Positions 15,598 to 25,064 of a stretch of 44,186 nucleotides of DNA are shown piece after piece; position 1 is the stretch's first letter, and the number at the start of each line of letters is the position of its first letter. The stretch comes from Microcaldota archaeon (GTDB lineage Archaea; Micrarchaeota; Micrarchaeia; Micrarchaeales; Micrarchaeaceae). The notes under the pieces were generated by a model. The model ran no database searches and was not told the origin of the DNA. It was given only the letters and a program-made list of their open reading frames with translations. The DNA lies in assembly GCA_021845575.1 (NCBI GenBank), contig JAJZVQ010000001.1:86172-130357 (forward strand), in the 5' to 3' direction. Made by a program: the position numbers and the translations under genes.

Positions 15598-15692
15598 TTT
15601 CAACTTTTATATAATTAAAAAGAAAAATATTTAAACCTTTTGCTACATAATATTAAGGAATAATTGAAAATAATCGAAGCGCAAGGGTATAT

Positions 15693-16133
15693 ATGGAAAA
15701 AATAATCATAAAATCGATAAACAAGCCAACCCAAAAAGACACCGATTATCTTATCATATGGTTTTGCAAGGCATTTGGTCTTGTAGGCGAAAAGGGCGGA
15801 AGCGATATAGAAGTACAGATTATGAAGAAGTTTCTAACCGCTTCATTTGACAATAAAGGGCTTTCGAGTTCGGAGATAAAGATAGGAAAGGAGCCAATCG
15901 CAAGAAGTACCATAATATACAATCTAAACAGGTTTATAGAAAGCGGGTTGGTGGTCAAAAAGGGAAGGAAATATTATTTCAGGGCAAAAGAGCTCTCTTC
16001 CGCGATAGAGGAGATAGAGTATGATATTGAGAGGGAAATGCAGCGCATGTTGGATATAGCGAAAGAATTCGACAAGCTTTTCGAAATGAACCGCAGAAAA
16101 ATCAGAAGAATTAAAACTGCTAAGGGGATTTGA
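15693..16133 (+). CDS. Winged-helix transcription regulator of the stress operon
   Basis: 146 aa. The middle reads as a winged helix-turn-helix: FDNKGLSSSEIKI, then PIARSTIIYNLNRFIESGLV (recognition helix) and VVKKGRKYYFRAKELSSAIE (wing and following helix). The C-terminal third is a charged amphipathic helix (EIEYDIEREMQRMLDIAKEF) likely to dimerise. It is the first gene of the grpE-dnaK-dnaJ operon, its stop overlaps the grpE start (TGATG), and it diverges from hsp20. It is therefore probably the local heat-shock regulator. A TATA-like box is at about 15627-15636. Confidence 0.75.
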   Translation: MEKIIIKSINKPTQKDTDYLIIWFCKAFGLVGEKGGSDIEVQIMKKFLTASFDNKGLSSSEIKIGKEPIARSTIIYNLNRFIESGLVVKKGRKYYFRAKELSSAIEEIEYDIEREMQRMLDIAKEFDKLFEMNRRKIRRIKTAKGI

Positions 16134-16744
16134 TGGAAGAAAAGAATGAAGAGATAAAGAAAGACAATGCCGTGGGCGATGAAAAGCCAGTCAAAAGCGG
16201 CGGTCAGGAAGCCGTCGAGAAAACAGTAAGTAGCGCGGAATACAATGAATTGAAAGAAAGATTTTTGAGGCTTGCGGCAGAATTTGATAATTATAAAAAG
16301 AGAACGGCGGCAGACATAAGCAACGCCAAAGAGCTCGGAGTTGCAGAATTTATCCGCTCTATGCTTTATATAATAGACGAATTCGATATCGCCCTTAATT
16401 CGGCAAGCAAATCATCCGATAGAAACCTAGTCAAAGGAATAGAGCTGCTCTATACAAATTTTATAGACACGCTTAAAAGCAACGGCCTTAAGGAAATAGA
16501 CACCAGCGGAAAGTTTGATCCGTACAAACATGAGATAATAATGACCAAAAAAAGCAATTCAAAAGACGGGCATATCATCGAAGTAATAAAAAAAGGATAC
16601 ATGTTCAAGGATAAATTACTCAGAGTGGCTTCGGTGATTGTCTCAAAGAATGACGACGAAGATGAATCAGCCAGCGAAAAGGAGAACTCCGCTAAAAATG
16701 ACAAAAATGAAAATAATAAGAACGATACTAATAAACAAAAATAA
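16133..16744 (+). CDS. grpE: GrpE, nucleotide exchange factor of DnaK
   Basis: Co-chaperone that releases ADP from DnaK. Seen: a charged N-terminal coiled coil, then ELKERFLRLAAEFDNYKKR (the conserved GrpE helix motif, about 43-61), IRSMLYIIDEFDIAL, IELLYTNFIDTLKSNGLKEI and the beta-domain segments GKFDPYKHEIIM and VIKKGYMFKDKLLRVASVIV. Length 203 aa is normal, with an Asn/Lys/Asp-rich tail. The start ATG 16133 overlaps the upstream stop by one base. GrpE, DnaK and DnaJ are of bacterial origin in those archaea that have them. Confidence 0.95.
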   Translation: MEEKNEEIKKDNAVGDEKPVKSGGQEAVEKTVSSAEYNELKERFLRLAAEFDNYKKRTAADISNAKELGVAEFIRSMLYIIDEFDIALNSASKSSDRNLVKGIELLYTNFIDTLKSNGLKEIDTSGKFDPYKHEIIMTKKSNSKDGHIIEVIKKGYMFKDKLLRVASVIVSKNDDEDESASEKENSAKNDKNENNKNDTNKQK

Positions 16745-16769
16745 ATGAAAAAATAAAAAAGGTGTAAAT

Positions 16770-18596
16770 ATGAAAATAATAGGAATAGATCTTGGAACTT
16801 CAAACTCTGCCGCTGCAGTGCTACAGGGTGGAAGGCCTGTAATAATACCGAGCAGTGAAGGGGCTAGCCTTTATGGAAAGGCATTCCCAAGTTATGTTGC
16901 GTTTACAAAAGACGGGCAAAGATTGGTCGGGGAGCCGGCAAGAAGGCAGGCAGTGGCGAACTATGAAGGAACCGCTTCCGCATTCAAGAGAAAAATGGGA
17001 ACCGATTTTATTTACAAGATATACGGCAAGGAATACAAGCCGCAGGAATTGTCCGCGATACTTTTGCAGAAGATTAAAAACGACGCCGAGGCTTTCCTCG
17101 GTGAAAAGGTCACGAAAGCGGTAATCACAGTACCCGCATATTTCAACGATAACCAAAGGCAAGCGACAAAGGATGCGGGCGAGATTGCGGGTTTGGAAGT
17201 GGTAAGGCTTGTCAACGAGCCTACTGCGGCGTGCCTGGCTTTCGGTTTGGATAAAGCTGGCAAGGAGATGAAAATACTGGTTTATGACCTTGGTGGGGGA
17301 ACCCTTGACGTCACGATAATGGAATTCGGGAATGGCGTATTCGAAGTAAAATCAACCAACGGCGATACGCAGCTTGGGGGCACCGATATGGATAACAAGA
17401 TAATAGATTTTCTGTTGCAGGAGATAAACAAGCAATACGGTATAGATTTGAAGAAAGACATGCAGGCTCTGCAGAGGCTGAAGGAGGCGGCAGAGAAAGC
17501 AAAGATAGAGCTTTCGACAGTATTGACAAGCGAGATAAACCTTCCGTTTCTATCGCAGGACGCTCAGAAGAATCCAATACACTTCACATATTCGCTCACA
17601 AGGGCAAAGCTCGAAAGCTTGGTCGTTCCTATAATAGAAAAATCAACGAAATCAGTAATGCAGGCACTGAAGGACGCAAAGCTTGAGCCAAGCAACATAG
17701 ACAAGATTATCCTGATTGGAGGTCCAACGAGAATGCCGATAGTGCAGAGATATGTCGAACAGCTTCTTGGAAAGAAAGCCGAAAGGGGAGTCGACCCTAT
17801 GGAAGCTGTCGCATTGGGTGCAGCGATTCAGGCAGGAGTTCTTACAGGAGAAGTGAAGGACATAGTGCTTCTTGATGTCACTCCTCTTACATTGAGCATA
17901 GAGACACTGGGCGGTGTCGCAACTGCGCTGATAGAAAGGAACACGACCATTCCGATAAAGAAATCAAAGATATTCACAACTGCAGACGACAATCAAACAA
18001 GGGTAGACATACACATAGTGCAAGGCGAAAGGGCACTTGCCAAGGACAACATAGACTTAGGGAAGTTTGAGTTGACCGGAATTCCCCCATCACCGAGAGG
18101 ATTGCCGCAGATAGAAGTGACGTTCGACATCGATTCCAATGGAATACTGCATGTGACCGCAAAGGACACTGCCACCGGAAAGGCGCAGAGCATGGATATT
18201 GTAGCCCCGCATAAGATGAACCAATCCGAAATAGACAAGAAAATGGACGAGTGGAAAAAATATGAGGAAGAGGACAAGAAAATAAAAGAGGATATAGAAA
18301 CGAAGAACAGTGCAGAATCACTGATATACACTACCGACAAGACCCTCAGCGAGTATAAAGAAAAAATTCCCTCCGAACTGTATCAGAAAATCAGCAATGC
18401 AAAGGATGATCTGCAGAAAGCAGTCAATGAAGAAAAATACGAAGAGGTAAAGGAAAAGATGGAAGAACTCGGAAAAGCGCTGCAGGGCATAGGCGAAAGC
18501 ATGTATAAACCAGGAAACCAGGATAGTGGAAATCCCGGGGGTTCCGATAATGCGGGAGACGGAACGCAGGATGCGGATTTTAAGGTAGAAAAATGA
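16770..18596 (+). CDS. dnaK: DnaK (Hsp70) chaperone
   Basis: ATP-dependent foldase of 608 aa. Seen: [14 protein letters not shown] (phosphate 1), VTVPAYFND-type [47 protein letters not shown] (phosphate 2), [13 protein letters not shown] (adenosine site), the linker [15 protein letters not shown], the substrate-binding beta domain, and a C-terminal helical lid with a Gly/Asp/Asn-rich tail. It lacks the insertion in the N-terminal quadrant found in proteobacterial DnaK, as is usual for Gram-positive and archaeal forms. Shine-Dalgarno GGTG precedes ATG 16770. Confidence 0.97.
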   Translation: MKIIGIDLGTSNSAAAVLQGGRPVIIPSSEGASLYGKAFPSYVAFTKDGQRLVGEPARRQAVANYEGTASAFKRKMGTDFIYKIYGKEYKPQELSAILLQKIKNDAEAFLGEKVTKAVITVPAYFNDNQRQATKDAGEIAGLEVVRLVNEPTAACLAFGLDKAGKEMKILVYDLGGGTLDVTIMEFGNGVFEVKSTNGDTQLGGTDMDNKIIDFLLQEINKQYGIDLKKDMQALQRLKEAAEKAKIELSTVLTSEINLPFLSQDAQKNPIHFTYSLTRAKLESLVVPIIEKSTKSVMQALKDAKLEPSNIDKIILIGGPTRMPIVQRYVEQLLGKKAERGVDPMEAVALGAAIQAGVLTGEVKDIVLLDVTPLTLSIETLGGVATALIERNTTIPIKKSKIFTTADDNQTRVDIHIVQGERALAKDNIDLGKFELTGIPPSPRGLPQIEVTFDIDSNGILHVTAKDTATGKAQSMDIVAPHKMNQSEIDKKMDEWKKYEEEDKKIKEDIETKNSAESLIYTTDKTLSEYKEKIPSELYQKISNAKDDLQKAVNEEKYEEVKEKMEELGKALQGIGESMYKPGNQDSGNPGGSDNAGDGTQDADFKVEK

Positions 18597-18601
18597 TATA
18601 A

Positions 18602-19711
18602 ATGGAAGATTTTTACAAAATTCTCGGAGTGGAAAAAAACGCGACCGCAGACGAAATAAAAAAGGCATATAGGAATCTCGCGCTTAAATACCACCCCGAT
18701 GTGAACAAAAGCAAGTCCGCCGAAGAGAAGTTCAAGGAGATAAATGAAGCATATGCCGTATTGAGCGACGCAGAAAAAAGAAAGGAATACGATGCATACG
18801 GACCCGAAGGATTCAATCAAAAGTTCACTCAAGAAGACATATTCAGGAACTTTGACTTTGAAAAGGTGTTTAGGGATTTTGGCATCAACTTCGGAAATGA
18901 CGAGGATTTTGGAAGGGGGGTATTCGGTGATCTGTTCGGTTTTTCTTCTAACAGGAAGGAAGAGGATCAGGGAAGCAGTATCCTTGCCAGGGCGGATATA
19001 ACGCTTGAAGACGCGTATAAGGGAACGGTCAAAAAAATACGGCTCAGGCATGTGCTGAAATGCGATAACTGCGGAGGCAGCGGAGCCGAGCCGGGCAGTA
19101 ATATTATAAAATGCGACAAGTGCGGGGGCGTTGGCCAAATCAAGACCACAAGAAGGACGATGTTGGGTATAATGCAGACAATATCCGTATGTCCGAAATG
19201 CGGAGGCACTGGAAAGATTTTTGAGAAGCCATGCAGAAGCTGCGGAGGAACCGGGAAAAAAGTCGGCGAGCAGACAATAGATGTGGATATACCCAAAGGC
19301 GTGGAGAATGGGACTAGATTAAGATTGAGGGGAATGGGCGATTATGGGAAATCGGGTTCAGGAGATTTATATGTCGAAATTAATGTCCTCAAAAACCCGA
19401 AATTCGAAAGGAAGGGAAACGACCTCTATACAGAGTTGCACATACCCTTTTATACCGCGATCCTAGGCGGAAAAGTAAAGGTTCAGACATTTGAAGGGGA
19501 GAGAGAACTAACGATAAATGAAGGCACTCAAAACAACTCTAAAGTAACATTAAGCAATTATGGGATGCCGGAACCGAGAGGCAACAGAAAAGGCGATGAA
19601 GTGGTCATCATAAAAGTAGATATGCCAAAGAACTTATCCAAGGAGCAAAAGGAGCTGATAAGGAGATTTGAGGAACTCGATTCAAAGAAAAAGATTTTCG
19701 GATTATTTTGA
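18602..19711 (+). CDS. dnaJ: DnaJ (Hsp40), type I co-chaperone
   Basis: Stimulates DnaK ATPase and delivers clients. Seen: J domain 1-70 with HPD at 31-33, a short G/F-poor linker, and four CxxCxGxG zinc repeats ([32 protein letters not shown], about 150-215). The C-terminal beta domains follow, with [20 protein letters not shown] and ending KIFGLF. The linker is Asp/Phe/Asn-rich, with less Gly than in bacteria. Length 369 aa. TGATATAA precedes ATG 18602, which begins five bases after dnaK. Confidence 0.97.
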   Translation: MEDFYKILGVEKNATADEIKKAYRNLALKYHPDVNKSKSAEEKFKEINEAYAVLSDAEKRKEYDAYGPEGFNQKFTQEDIFRNFDFEKVFRDFGINFGNDEDFGRGVFGDLFGFSSNRKEEDQGSSILARADITLEDAYKGTVKKIRLRHVLKCDNCGGSGAEPGSNIIKCDKCGGVGQIKTTRRTMLGIMQTISVCPKCGGTGKIFEKPCRSCGGTGKKVGEQTIDVDIPKGVENGTRLRLRGMGDYGKSGSGDLYVEINVLKNPKFERKGNDLYTELHIPFYTAILGGKVKVQTFEGERELTINEGTQNNSKVTLSNYGMPEPRGNRKGDEVVIIKVDMPKNLSKEQKELIRRFEELDSKKKIFGLF

Positions 19712-19757
19712 TTGAAGTAATCAATTGATTTTTTCCGTGTGATATTTTTGCATATCG

Positions 19758-19779
19758 CCCCTATGGAATGGGGTTTTTT
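19758..19779 (+). terminator. Intrinsic terminator after dnaJ
   Basis: CCCC-(T)-AT-gga-ATGGGG forms a short GC-rich hairpin with one bulged base, followed by six T residues at 19774-19779. It sits about 50 bases after the dnaJ stop and before pth2. Confidence 0.6.
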
Positions 19780-19851
19780 AGGAGATGAAACCTTTTTCTT
19801 GAAGCAATAATCTTCAGAAGACTATAAAGATTTTTTCTTGTTTACTATATT

Positions 19852-20208
19852 ATGGACGAAATAAAGCAGGCAATAATATTGAGAACGGATCTTGAAATGA
19901 GCAAAGGCAAGATAGCCGCGCAAGCCGCCCATGCGTCACTGATGAGTTTCTTTGAAGCAGAAAAAAGGGATAAGGAAGTCACAAGGGAATGGCTGGAAAA
20001 AGGCGAAAAAAAGATAGTGTTGAAAGTAAGCGACGAGGATTCGTTGATAAAGTTATACAATGCATTCAAATTTAAGAAAGTGCCATGTGCGCTTGTGACC
20101 GATGCCGGGCTTACGGAAATTCCGCCGGGGTCGAAGACCGCGCTCGGGATAGGCCCTTGGTACGGCAGTGCGATAAACGAGTTTACGTCTATGCTGAAGC
20201 TGCTTTGA
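19852..20208 (+). CDS. pth2: Peptidyl-tRNA hydrolase, archaeal/eukaryotic type (Pth2)
   Basis: Releases tRNA from peptidyl-tRNAs lost by stalled ribosomes. Seen: [20 protein letters not shown] followed by AHASL (catalytic K and H, residues 6-30), [33 protein letters not shown] (catalytic Asp and the Pth2 signature) and [10 protein letters not shown]. Length 118 aa is exact for the family. A CTATAAAG box lies about 28 bases upstream, which suggests a leaderless message. The DUF167 gene follows 13 bases later. Confidence 0.96.
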   Translation: MDEIKQAIILRTDLEMSKGKIAAQAAHASLMSFFEAEKRDKEVTREWLEKGEKKIVLKVSDEDSLIKLYNAFKFKKVPCALVTDAGLTEIPPGSKTALGIGPWYGSAINEFTSMLKLL

Positions 20209-20221
20209 TAAAACAACGAAG

Positions 20222-20470
20222 TTGGGTGAAAGCACGCAAATAAACGTAAAGGTTGTTCCAAACGCCAAAGCCGCAGCTGTCATAAGGGTCGATGAACTGA
20301 ACTACAAGATAAAAGTGAATGCCCCTCCCATTGAAGGAAAAGCGAACAAGCGCCTTATAGAAATTCTTGCAGAACATTTCAATGTCCCGAAATCCAGCAT
20401 AAGGATTATTAGGGGATTGGCAAGCAACAACAAGATTATCGGGATAACATCCGGCAATAAACTTTTATAA
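20222..20470 (+). CDS. DUF167 (YggU) family protein, 82 aa
   Basis: Small alpha/beta protein of the YggU/DUF167 family, conserved across all domains and without a proven function. Seen: [33 protein letters not shown] (the PPxxGKAN signature, about 36-54) and a C-terminal [16 protein letters not shown] block. The start is TTG at 20222; no ATG in this frame precedes the domain. It forms an operon with pth2. Confidence 0.92.
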   Translation: MGESTQINVKVVPNAKAAAVIRVDELNYKIKVNAPPIEGKANKRLIEILAEHFNVPKSSIRIIRGLASNNKIIGITSGNKLL

Positions 20471-20475
20471 AATTA

Positions 20476-20904
20476 TTATTTTTTCCGTATTGCAGCTATC
20501 TTGATTTCGAATATCAGAGTTTTACCCGCCAAAGGCGGATTGAAATCAATAGTGACAGAGTCCGCATCGAGTGCCTTAATTACCCCGGAATGTCCAGCAT
20601 TCGAAGTTACGGCCATTCCCGTTTTTATCTCACCGCTTCCGAATTGTGATCTTGGCACCCTTACAATCAGATCTTGTTTTACATCGCCGTAAGCTTCTTT
20701 TGCGGGAATTGTTATGCGCTTTGTCTGGTTCAATTTCATGCCTACAACCCCCTCTTCGAATCCTTTAATCATATCGCCCTTGCCTACGGTAAAATTCAAT
20801 TGCCTTTCTCCCACATTCGAATCAAATACCGATCCGTCTTCCAGAGTTCCCGTATAATATACGCCAATACTATCTCCTATTTCTACAATATCCTCTTTTT
20901 TCAT
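20476..20904 (-). CDS. FKBP-type peptidyl-prolyl isomerase (SlyD-like, short archaeal form)
   Basis: Accelerates proline isomerisation and acts as a folding helper. Seen: GVYYTGTLEDGSVFDSN (FKBP entry strand with catalytic Tyr and Asp), QLNFTVGKGDMIKGFEEGV, GMKLNQTKRITIPAKEAYGD, then an insert-in-flap-like segment of about 45 residues before VTIDFNPPLAGKTLIFEI. That domain order is the archaeal short FKBP/SlyD layout. It lacks the His-rich tail of bacterial SlyD. The start ATG 20902-20904 gives 142 aa. It is convergent with DUF167, with only five bases between stops. Confidence 0.93.
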   Translation of the reverse strand: MKKEDIVEIGDSIGVYYTGTLEDGSVFDSNVGERQLNFTVGKGDMIKGFEEGVVGMKLNQTKRITIPAKEAYGDVKQDLIVRVPRSQFGSGEIKTGMAVTSNAGHSGVIKALDADSVTIDFNPPLAGKTLIFEIKIAAIRKK

Positions 20905-20995
20905 CTTGTCATCCCATATTTTTGATATCAACTTTTACAGCACAAATCCTATAAACACATCTGAATATGTTTACCATTTGCAAATCCTATTTCGT

Positions 20996-21172
20996 TTATT
21001 CTTCTCGGTAGTGTACAGCCACACTGCGGTATCCATTGTAAATTCTCCTTTGCAGAACAGCCTGATCACTCAATGAACCGTATTTTTTTTCGCATATTTC
21101 CAATTCCTTTTTCGCCTCCTTTTCTTCCTTGAATATTTTGTCAAGTTTCTTTTCCATTTCAATATCTTTCAT
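20996..21172 (-). CDS. Small charged coiled-coil protein, 58 aa
   Basis: A Lys/Glu-rich helix (IEMEKKLDKIFKEEKEAKKE) followed by RRIYNGYRSVAVHYREE. GGTGAAAAA directly before ATG 21170-21172 is a good Shine-Dalgarno, so I shorten the frame to that start. It is the last gene of the topA operon and begins 20 bases after the aminopropyltransferase-like gene. I recognise no family. Confidence 0.6.
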   Translation of the reverse strand: MKDIEMEKKLDKIFKEEKEAKKELEICEKKYGSLSDQAVLQRRIYNGYRSVAVHYREE

Positions 21173-21192
21173 TTTTTCACCCATTTCCAAAT

Positions 21193-21969
21193 CTAAAAAA
21201 GATTTTTAGACATCCTTTTATACCCTTCAAATATATGTTTGTTTTCATTGTCAATTTTCATATTATCATTCAATCTTTTTATGATCTCCATTTTTCCGAT
21301 ATCCTTGCTGCATAACTCTATAAGGTTCATCGCCCTGCCGCCTTTCACAACAAACAGATGCCTGAATCGTTTAAGCAATAATTTATTATAACTCAAAAAT
21401 CTCATTTTTTGGACCACGCCACCTGTAAGATTTATCGCCAATATCCCATCCGCATTCATCGCATTGTATGCATCATTTATAAAATCCTCCGACAGGAATC
21501 CCTCAGGTATATCCAAATTACTGTATGCATCAAGTATTATTGCATCATATCCTTTCTTTCCCTTTACAAAGTTCGCGCCATCCTCTATTATTATATTTGC
21601 CTTTATTCCCGGGTAAAATTTTTTTGCCATTTCCACCATGTCCTTATCTATCTCCACTATATCGAGGTCTATTTTACCCCTGAAAAGATTATCGAGCTGG
21701 TACGCTATCGTTCCTCCTCCAAGCCCTATCATAAGGATTTTTGGATTTTTGTACAGATAAGCAAGAGGCAGGAAAAAATCCCAATACGAACCCGTGTATA
21801 TAGAATTATAAGGCATTCTTGAGTATGTTATTCCATTAAACAGCATTACCTTGTTTCCCGAAATCCCGCGCACAATCTCCAGTCTCTTGTTTTTGCCTTC
21901 TATGACAAACTCTTTTTTGTAGGGGTATATCAAACCCAACTTTTCAAATAACTTATCCACAAATCCCAT
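21193..21969 (-). CDS. Spermidine synthase-like (aminopropyltransferase/methyltransferase fold) protein
   Basis: 258 aa with a Rossmann-type core: MIGLGGGTIAYQLDNL (nucleotide-binding loop), DIVEIDKDMVEMAKKFYP (acidic residue for the ribose), NIIIEDGANFV and AIILDAYSNLDIPEGF. This layout matches the spermidine synthase-like family (beta-barrel N terminus with YSRMPYNSIYTGSYWDF, then the core). The catalytic Asp region of true aminopropyltransferases (D-S/T-D-P) reads DAYSN, so polyamine synthesis is uncertain and another transferase activity is possible. It is translated with trmI and topA upstream on the same strand. Confidence 0.8.
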   Translation of the reverse strand: MGFVDKLFEKLGLIYPYKKEFVIEGKNKRLEIVRGISGNKVMLFNGITYSRMPYNSIYTGSYWDFFLPLAYLYKNPKILMIGLGGGTIAYQLDNLFRGKIDLDIVEIDKDMVEMAKKFYPGIKANIIIEDGANFVKGKKGYDAIILDAYSNLDIPEGFLSEDFINDAYNAMNADGILAINLTGGVVQKMRFLSYNKLLLKRFRHLFVVKGGRAMNLIELCSKDIGKMEIIKRLNDNMKIDNENKHIFEGYKRMSKNLF

Positions 21970-21992
21970 ACAGCCATCTCTATTACGTCAAA

Positions 21993-22553
21993 TCATTTCT
22001 CCGCAAAAACCAAGTAAGCAGTGTGCCAGACCCCCTTTGTCGAAGGCCTCATCCCCTCCTTTCTCACAAGCATATCCCTGGCAATTATCTCGAATGTTAT
22101 TGTGTCCTTGAAGCCGAACTTTTCCAGTTTGCCGACGAATCTTTTTACCTGTTCCATCTGCGGAAGATATCCCGCAATCCTGCCGCCTTCCTTAAGCGCC
22201 CTATATGCATTCCTTATCCCTTTTTCGGAATTTGGCATGTCAAGCGTCACCAAATCAACATCTCTTTCGTCTATTTTTTTTGTGAAATCGCCGTGTTTTA
22301 TGACAAGATTATCAAGGTTTTCCATTGCCTTGTTTTTTTCCGCGACTTTTATGAAATCTTCCCTGACATCGTAGGTTGTTACCTTCTTGCATATCCTTGC
22401 GAGAGACACTGCAAGCCACCCGCTTCCTGTTCCTGCATCAAGGCACACGCTATTCTTGTCGACGCCGGTATATGCGATGATCATTCCAATATCCTTAGGC
22501 AGTATCACCTGAGGCGCCCTTTTCAATCTTCTGTAGTGTTTAGGTATAAACAT
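21993..22553 (-). CDS. trmI: tRNA (adenine-N1)-methyltransferase TrmI-like
   Basis: AdoMet-dependent enzyme, in archaea methylating A57/A58 in the T-loop of tRNA. Seen: RAPQVILPKDIGMIIAYTG (the TrmI substrate-channel motif), CLDAGTGSGWLAVSLA (motif I), TTYDVREDFIKVAEKN, VDLVTLDMPN (catalytic Asp in motif IV), GGRIAGYLPQMEQV and RPSTKGVWHTAYL at the end. At 186 aa it is shorter than bacterial TrmI and lacks most of the N-terminal domain. The ATG at 22551-22553 overlaps the topA stop (TGATG), so the two are translationally coupled. Confidence 0.9.
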   Translation of the reverse strand: MFIPKHYRRLKRAPQVILPKDIGMIIAYTGVDKNSVCLDAGTGSGWLAVSLARICKKVTTYDVREDFIKVAEKNKAMENLDNLVIKHGDFTKKIDERDVDLVTLDMPNSEKGIRNAYRALKEGGRIAGYLPQMEQVKRFVGKLEKFGFKDTITFEIIARDMLVRKEGMRPSTKGVWHTAYLVFAEK

Positions 22554-24754
22554 CACATCACTTTATTATCTGTCTTGCTCCTTTTCTTTTTTGTATTCTT
22601 GGTTTTTGAAGGTTTTTTTGGATTTTTTCGCTTTTTTTCATTACCTTCATCCTTTTTTACGTTCTCTTCTGCCTTTGCCTCCTGTTGGTCTGTTCCGCCC
22701 TTTTCGCCAGCCTTGTCAAATTCCTTTTTAGTGTTCCAGTCTTTTTTGGAGATGCAGTTTGGATCAAGATCCATCTCAAACGGCCTCCTGCCCTTTCTGA
22801 TGACTTTTATTATGGGCGTCTTGCAGAATTCGCATATCTTTCCTACGGGTTCTATCTTAGCGTTTTGCGGCAATGAATAGGTGTTTGTGCAGTTCGGATA
22901 ATTCGTACAAGCAACAAAGAGCTTTCCGGCTCTAGACCTCCTTATTACCAATTCTCCGCCATCAACGGGGCATTTCCCTAGCGAATTGACGCTTTCTTTT
23001 AAGCCCTGCCTAATCTCCTCCGATATTTTGTCTTTGTTGGCGTCGAACGCTTTCAGGGCTTCGAGCAGCATCTCCTTGCCCTCCTCTATCACTTCCTCCT
23101 CTTTTTTTGCGCCCGTGCTTATCTTTTCCATATCCTCCTCAAGTTTTTTCGTAGTTTCCTCATTTACTATCATTGCGCAATTTTTGTCCAATGCGTCAAA
23201 GACGCTCAATCCAAATTTCGTGACACTTATGCTTGTTCCGGTTATATAATTCCTTTTGAAGAGCGTATCGATGATCGCAGCCCTTGTGGCTTTTGTTCCG
23301 AGATTCCTTTTTTCAAGTTCGGAGATAAGCCCAGCTTTAGTGTATCTTTTAGGAGGTTGGGTCGTCAGTTCCCTGTTCTCGACATCCGAAGCGCTCACCA
23401 CGCTTTTCTCCTTGAACTCAGGCAGCTGCTGCTCGTCTATCTTCACGAACGGGTATATGTCAAGCCATCCCTTCTTTGCTATCAATGTTCCGCTCGCGGC
23501 ATAAACCTCCTTGCCGAATTTCGCGGTAACCTTTACCCTATTTGCCGATGCCGGTTCTGCAAAACATGAAAGGAATCTTCTAACTATCAGATCGAAAAGC
23601 CTCTCTTCCTCTCTCTCCAGCCCTGACGGGATTACACCTGTCGGGAATATTGCGGGGTGCGCCTCATCGGTTTTTTTGCCCTCCACAGGGTTCAATTTCC
23701 CTTTCAACAATAAACTTGCGTATTCTTTATACTGCCCTATTTTTGCCAATGATTCTACAATCCCCTTTAAACCTAATGAAGGTGGAAGTTTTTGCGACGA
23801 GGTCCTTGGATATGATATATAAGATCTTTCGTAAAGAGACTGCGCGACTGCAAGGGTTCTTGAAGGATCAAAATGGAGCACCCTGCTTGCTTCAAGCTGC
23901 AACGATGTCAGATCGAATGGAGGGTAAGGATCTATCTTTCTTTCGCTGTATTCGACTTTTTCCACAATTCCGGCATTCTTATTGGTCTTTGTCTCTTCAA
24001 ATGCATCAATCGCATTGTTTTTGTCGAATATATCTCCCTTTATATTGAGAAATTCTATCCCTCCGATTATCGCAAAGATCCTCCAAAAAGGTTTCGGGAC
24101 AAAATTGGATATCTCATATTCCCTTTTTGCAAGCAGCGCAAGTGTAGGGCCCTGTACTCTTCCTATGCTCAATGAGTTTGAACCAGTGATCTTCCATCCC
24201 ACCGCAGCCCTTGTAAGTGCCCTGCTCAGGTTGATTCCCCATAGCCAGTCAAGCATGTGCCTTGTCTCGCCCGCATAGAAATTTTTAATGTCAAGGTCAA
24301 GCAGATGGTCGTATGCATTTATAAGATCCGTCGTCGTAGTTGTCGAAAATTTCATTCTCTTTGCAGATTTCAGGTTTCCGGCAAATTTTATTATATTGGT
24401 GCCTATTACGGTCCCCTCAATATCGTAGTCGCATGCATTGACAAAAAAATCGCATTTCTTCGCTATCTCATATATCACATCAAGGTATTTTTTAGTAAAT
24501 TCCGAACCTTTGCTTACCTTATATGACGGCGCCCATTCCGTATTTAATACTGGATATCCGCTTTTGCCGTCGGATTGCCTTATTGTGAAAAGGTGCCCTA
24601 CTGCCGCAACCACGTATGTCTTTTCACCCTTATTCTCTATTACGTAATAACTCACCTTTTCGTTGCTTACTGCCCTTCTTGCGGAATTTTTGCCCAGCGC
24701 TTCTGCTATTCTTGCCGCAACACTCGGTTTTTCCGAAATAATAAGCGTGTTCAT
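22553..24754 (-). CDS. topA: DNA topoisomerase I, archaeal type IA
   Basis: Relaxes negative supercoils by single-strand passage. Seen: an N-terminal TOPRIM domain (LIISEKPSVAARIAEAL; DYDIEGT near 110), the GRVQGPTLALL motif (about 198-208), catalytic Tyr315 in YISYPRTSS, TKATRAAIIDTL (about 490), and at the C terminus a zinc-ribbon pair (CPVDGG with CTNYPNC; CEFCKTP). A Lys/Glu-rich tail of about 45 residues ends the protein. Length 733 aa. It heads a four-gene operon: topA, trmI, aminopropyltransferase-like and coiled coil. Confidence 0.96.
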   Translation of the reverse strand: MNTLIISEKPSVAARIAEALGKNSARRAVSNEKVSYYVIENKGEKTYVVAAVGHLFTIRQSDGKSGYPVLNTEWAPSYKVSKGSEFTKKYLDVIYEIAKKCDFFVNACDYDIEGTVIGTNIIKFAGNLKSAKRMKFSTTTTTDLINAYDHLLDLDIKNFYAGETRHMLDWLWGINLSRALTRAAVGWKITGSNSLSIGRVQGPTLALLAKREYEISNFVPKPFWRIFAIIGGIEFLNIKGDIFDKNNAIDAFEETKTNKNAGIVEKVEYSERKIDPYPPFDLTSLQLEASRVLHFDPSRTLAVAQSLYERSYISYPRTSSQKLPPSLGLKGIVESLAKIGQYKEYASLLLKGKLNPVEGKKTDEAHPAIFPTGVIPSGLEREEERLFDLIVRRFLSCFAEPASANRVKVTAKFGKEVYAASGTLIAKKGWLDIYPFVKIDEQQLPEFKEKSVVSASDVENRELTTQPPKRYTKAGLISELEKRNLGTKATRAAIIDTLFKRNYITGTSISVTKFGLSVFDALDKNCAMIVNEETTKKLEEDMEKISTGAKKEEEVIEEGKEMLLEALKAFDANKDKISEEIRQGLKESVNSLGKCPVDGGELVIRRSRAGKLFVACTNYPNCTNTYSLPQNAKIEPVGKICEFCKTPIIKVIRKGRRPFEMDLDPNCISKKDWNTKKEFDKAGEKGGTDQQEAKAEENVKKDEGNEKKRKNPKKPSKTKNTKKKRSKTDNKVM

Positions 24755-24761
24755 AAAATCG

Positions 24762-25046
24762 TCATATCTTTTTTCTTCGTGTAATTTCGTTTACTTTTCT
24801 TGCTTTAGGCATGCCCCTAACAGCAGGTTTGTTTGTCCTTTTCCTTGTTTCTTCCTTTCCGTAAAAAATCAACCTTAGGTTTAAAAATGCAATAATGATC
24901 GCAATTACCGCAACAACATAAAATATAGCATTATCACCATAATATATAAATAGGGTTATTGCAAGAATAGCAAATATCACGAATAATGATGAATAAAATA
25001 TCTCCATTTTCATTTTTTTAGTCTTTGAAATCAAAAAATAATCCAT
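24762..25046 (-). CDS. Small two-helix membrane protein, 94 aa
   Basis: Two hydrophobic helices (IFYSSLFVIFAILAITLFIY and AIFYVVAVIAIIIAFLNLRL) are followed by a strongly basic tail (KEETRKRTNKPAVR and NEITRRKKI) that should be cytoplasmic. The frame is open further upstream, but ATG 25044-25046 is used because upstream sequence is promoter-like and not hydrophobic or conserved in character. It ends seven bases before topA. Function unknown. Confidence 0.6.
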   Translation of the reverse strand: MDYFLISKTKKMKMEIFYSSLFVIFAILAITLFIYYGDNAIFYVVAVIAIIIAFLNLRLIFYGKEETRKRTNKPAVRGMPKARKVNEITRRKKI

Positions 25047-25064
25047 GGTATCATTGGTGTTATT

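Noticed and set aside
21193-21969. Firm call of spermidine synthase
   Set aside because: The Rossmann core fits, but the catalytic acidic motif is not the standard one, so only a spermidine-synthase-like label is justified.
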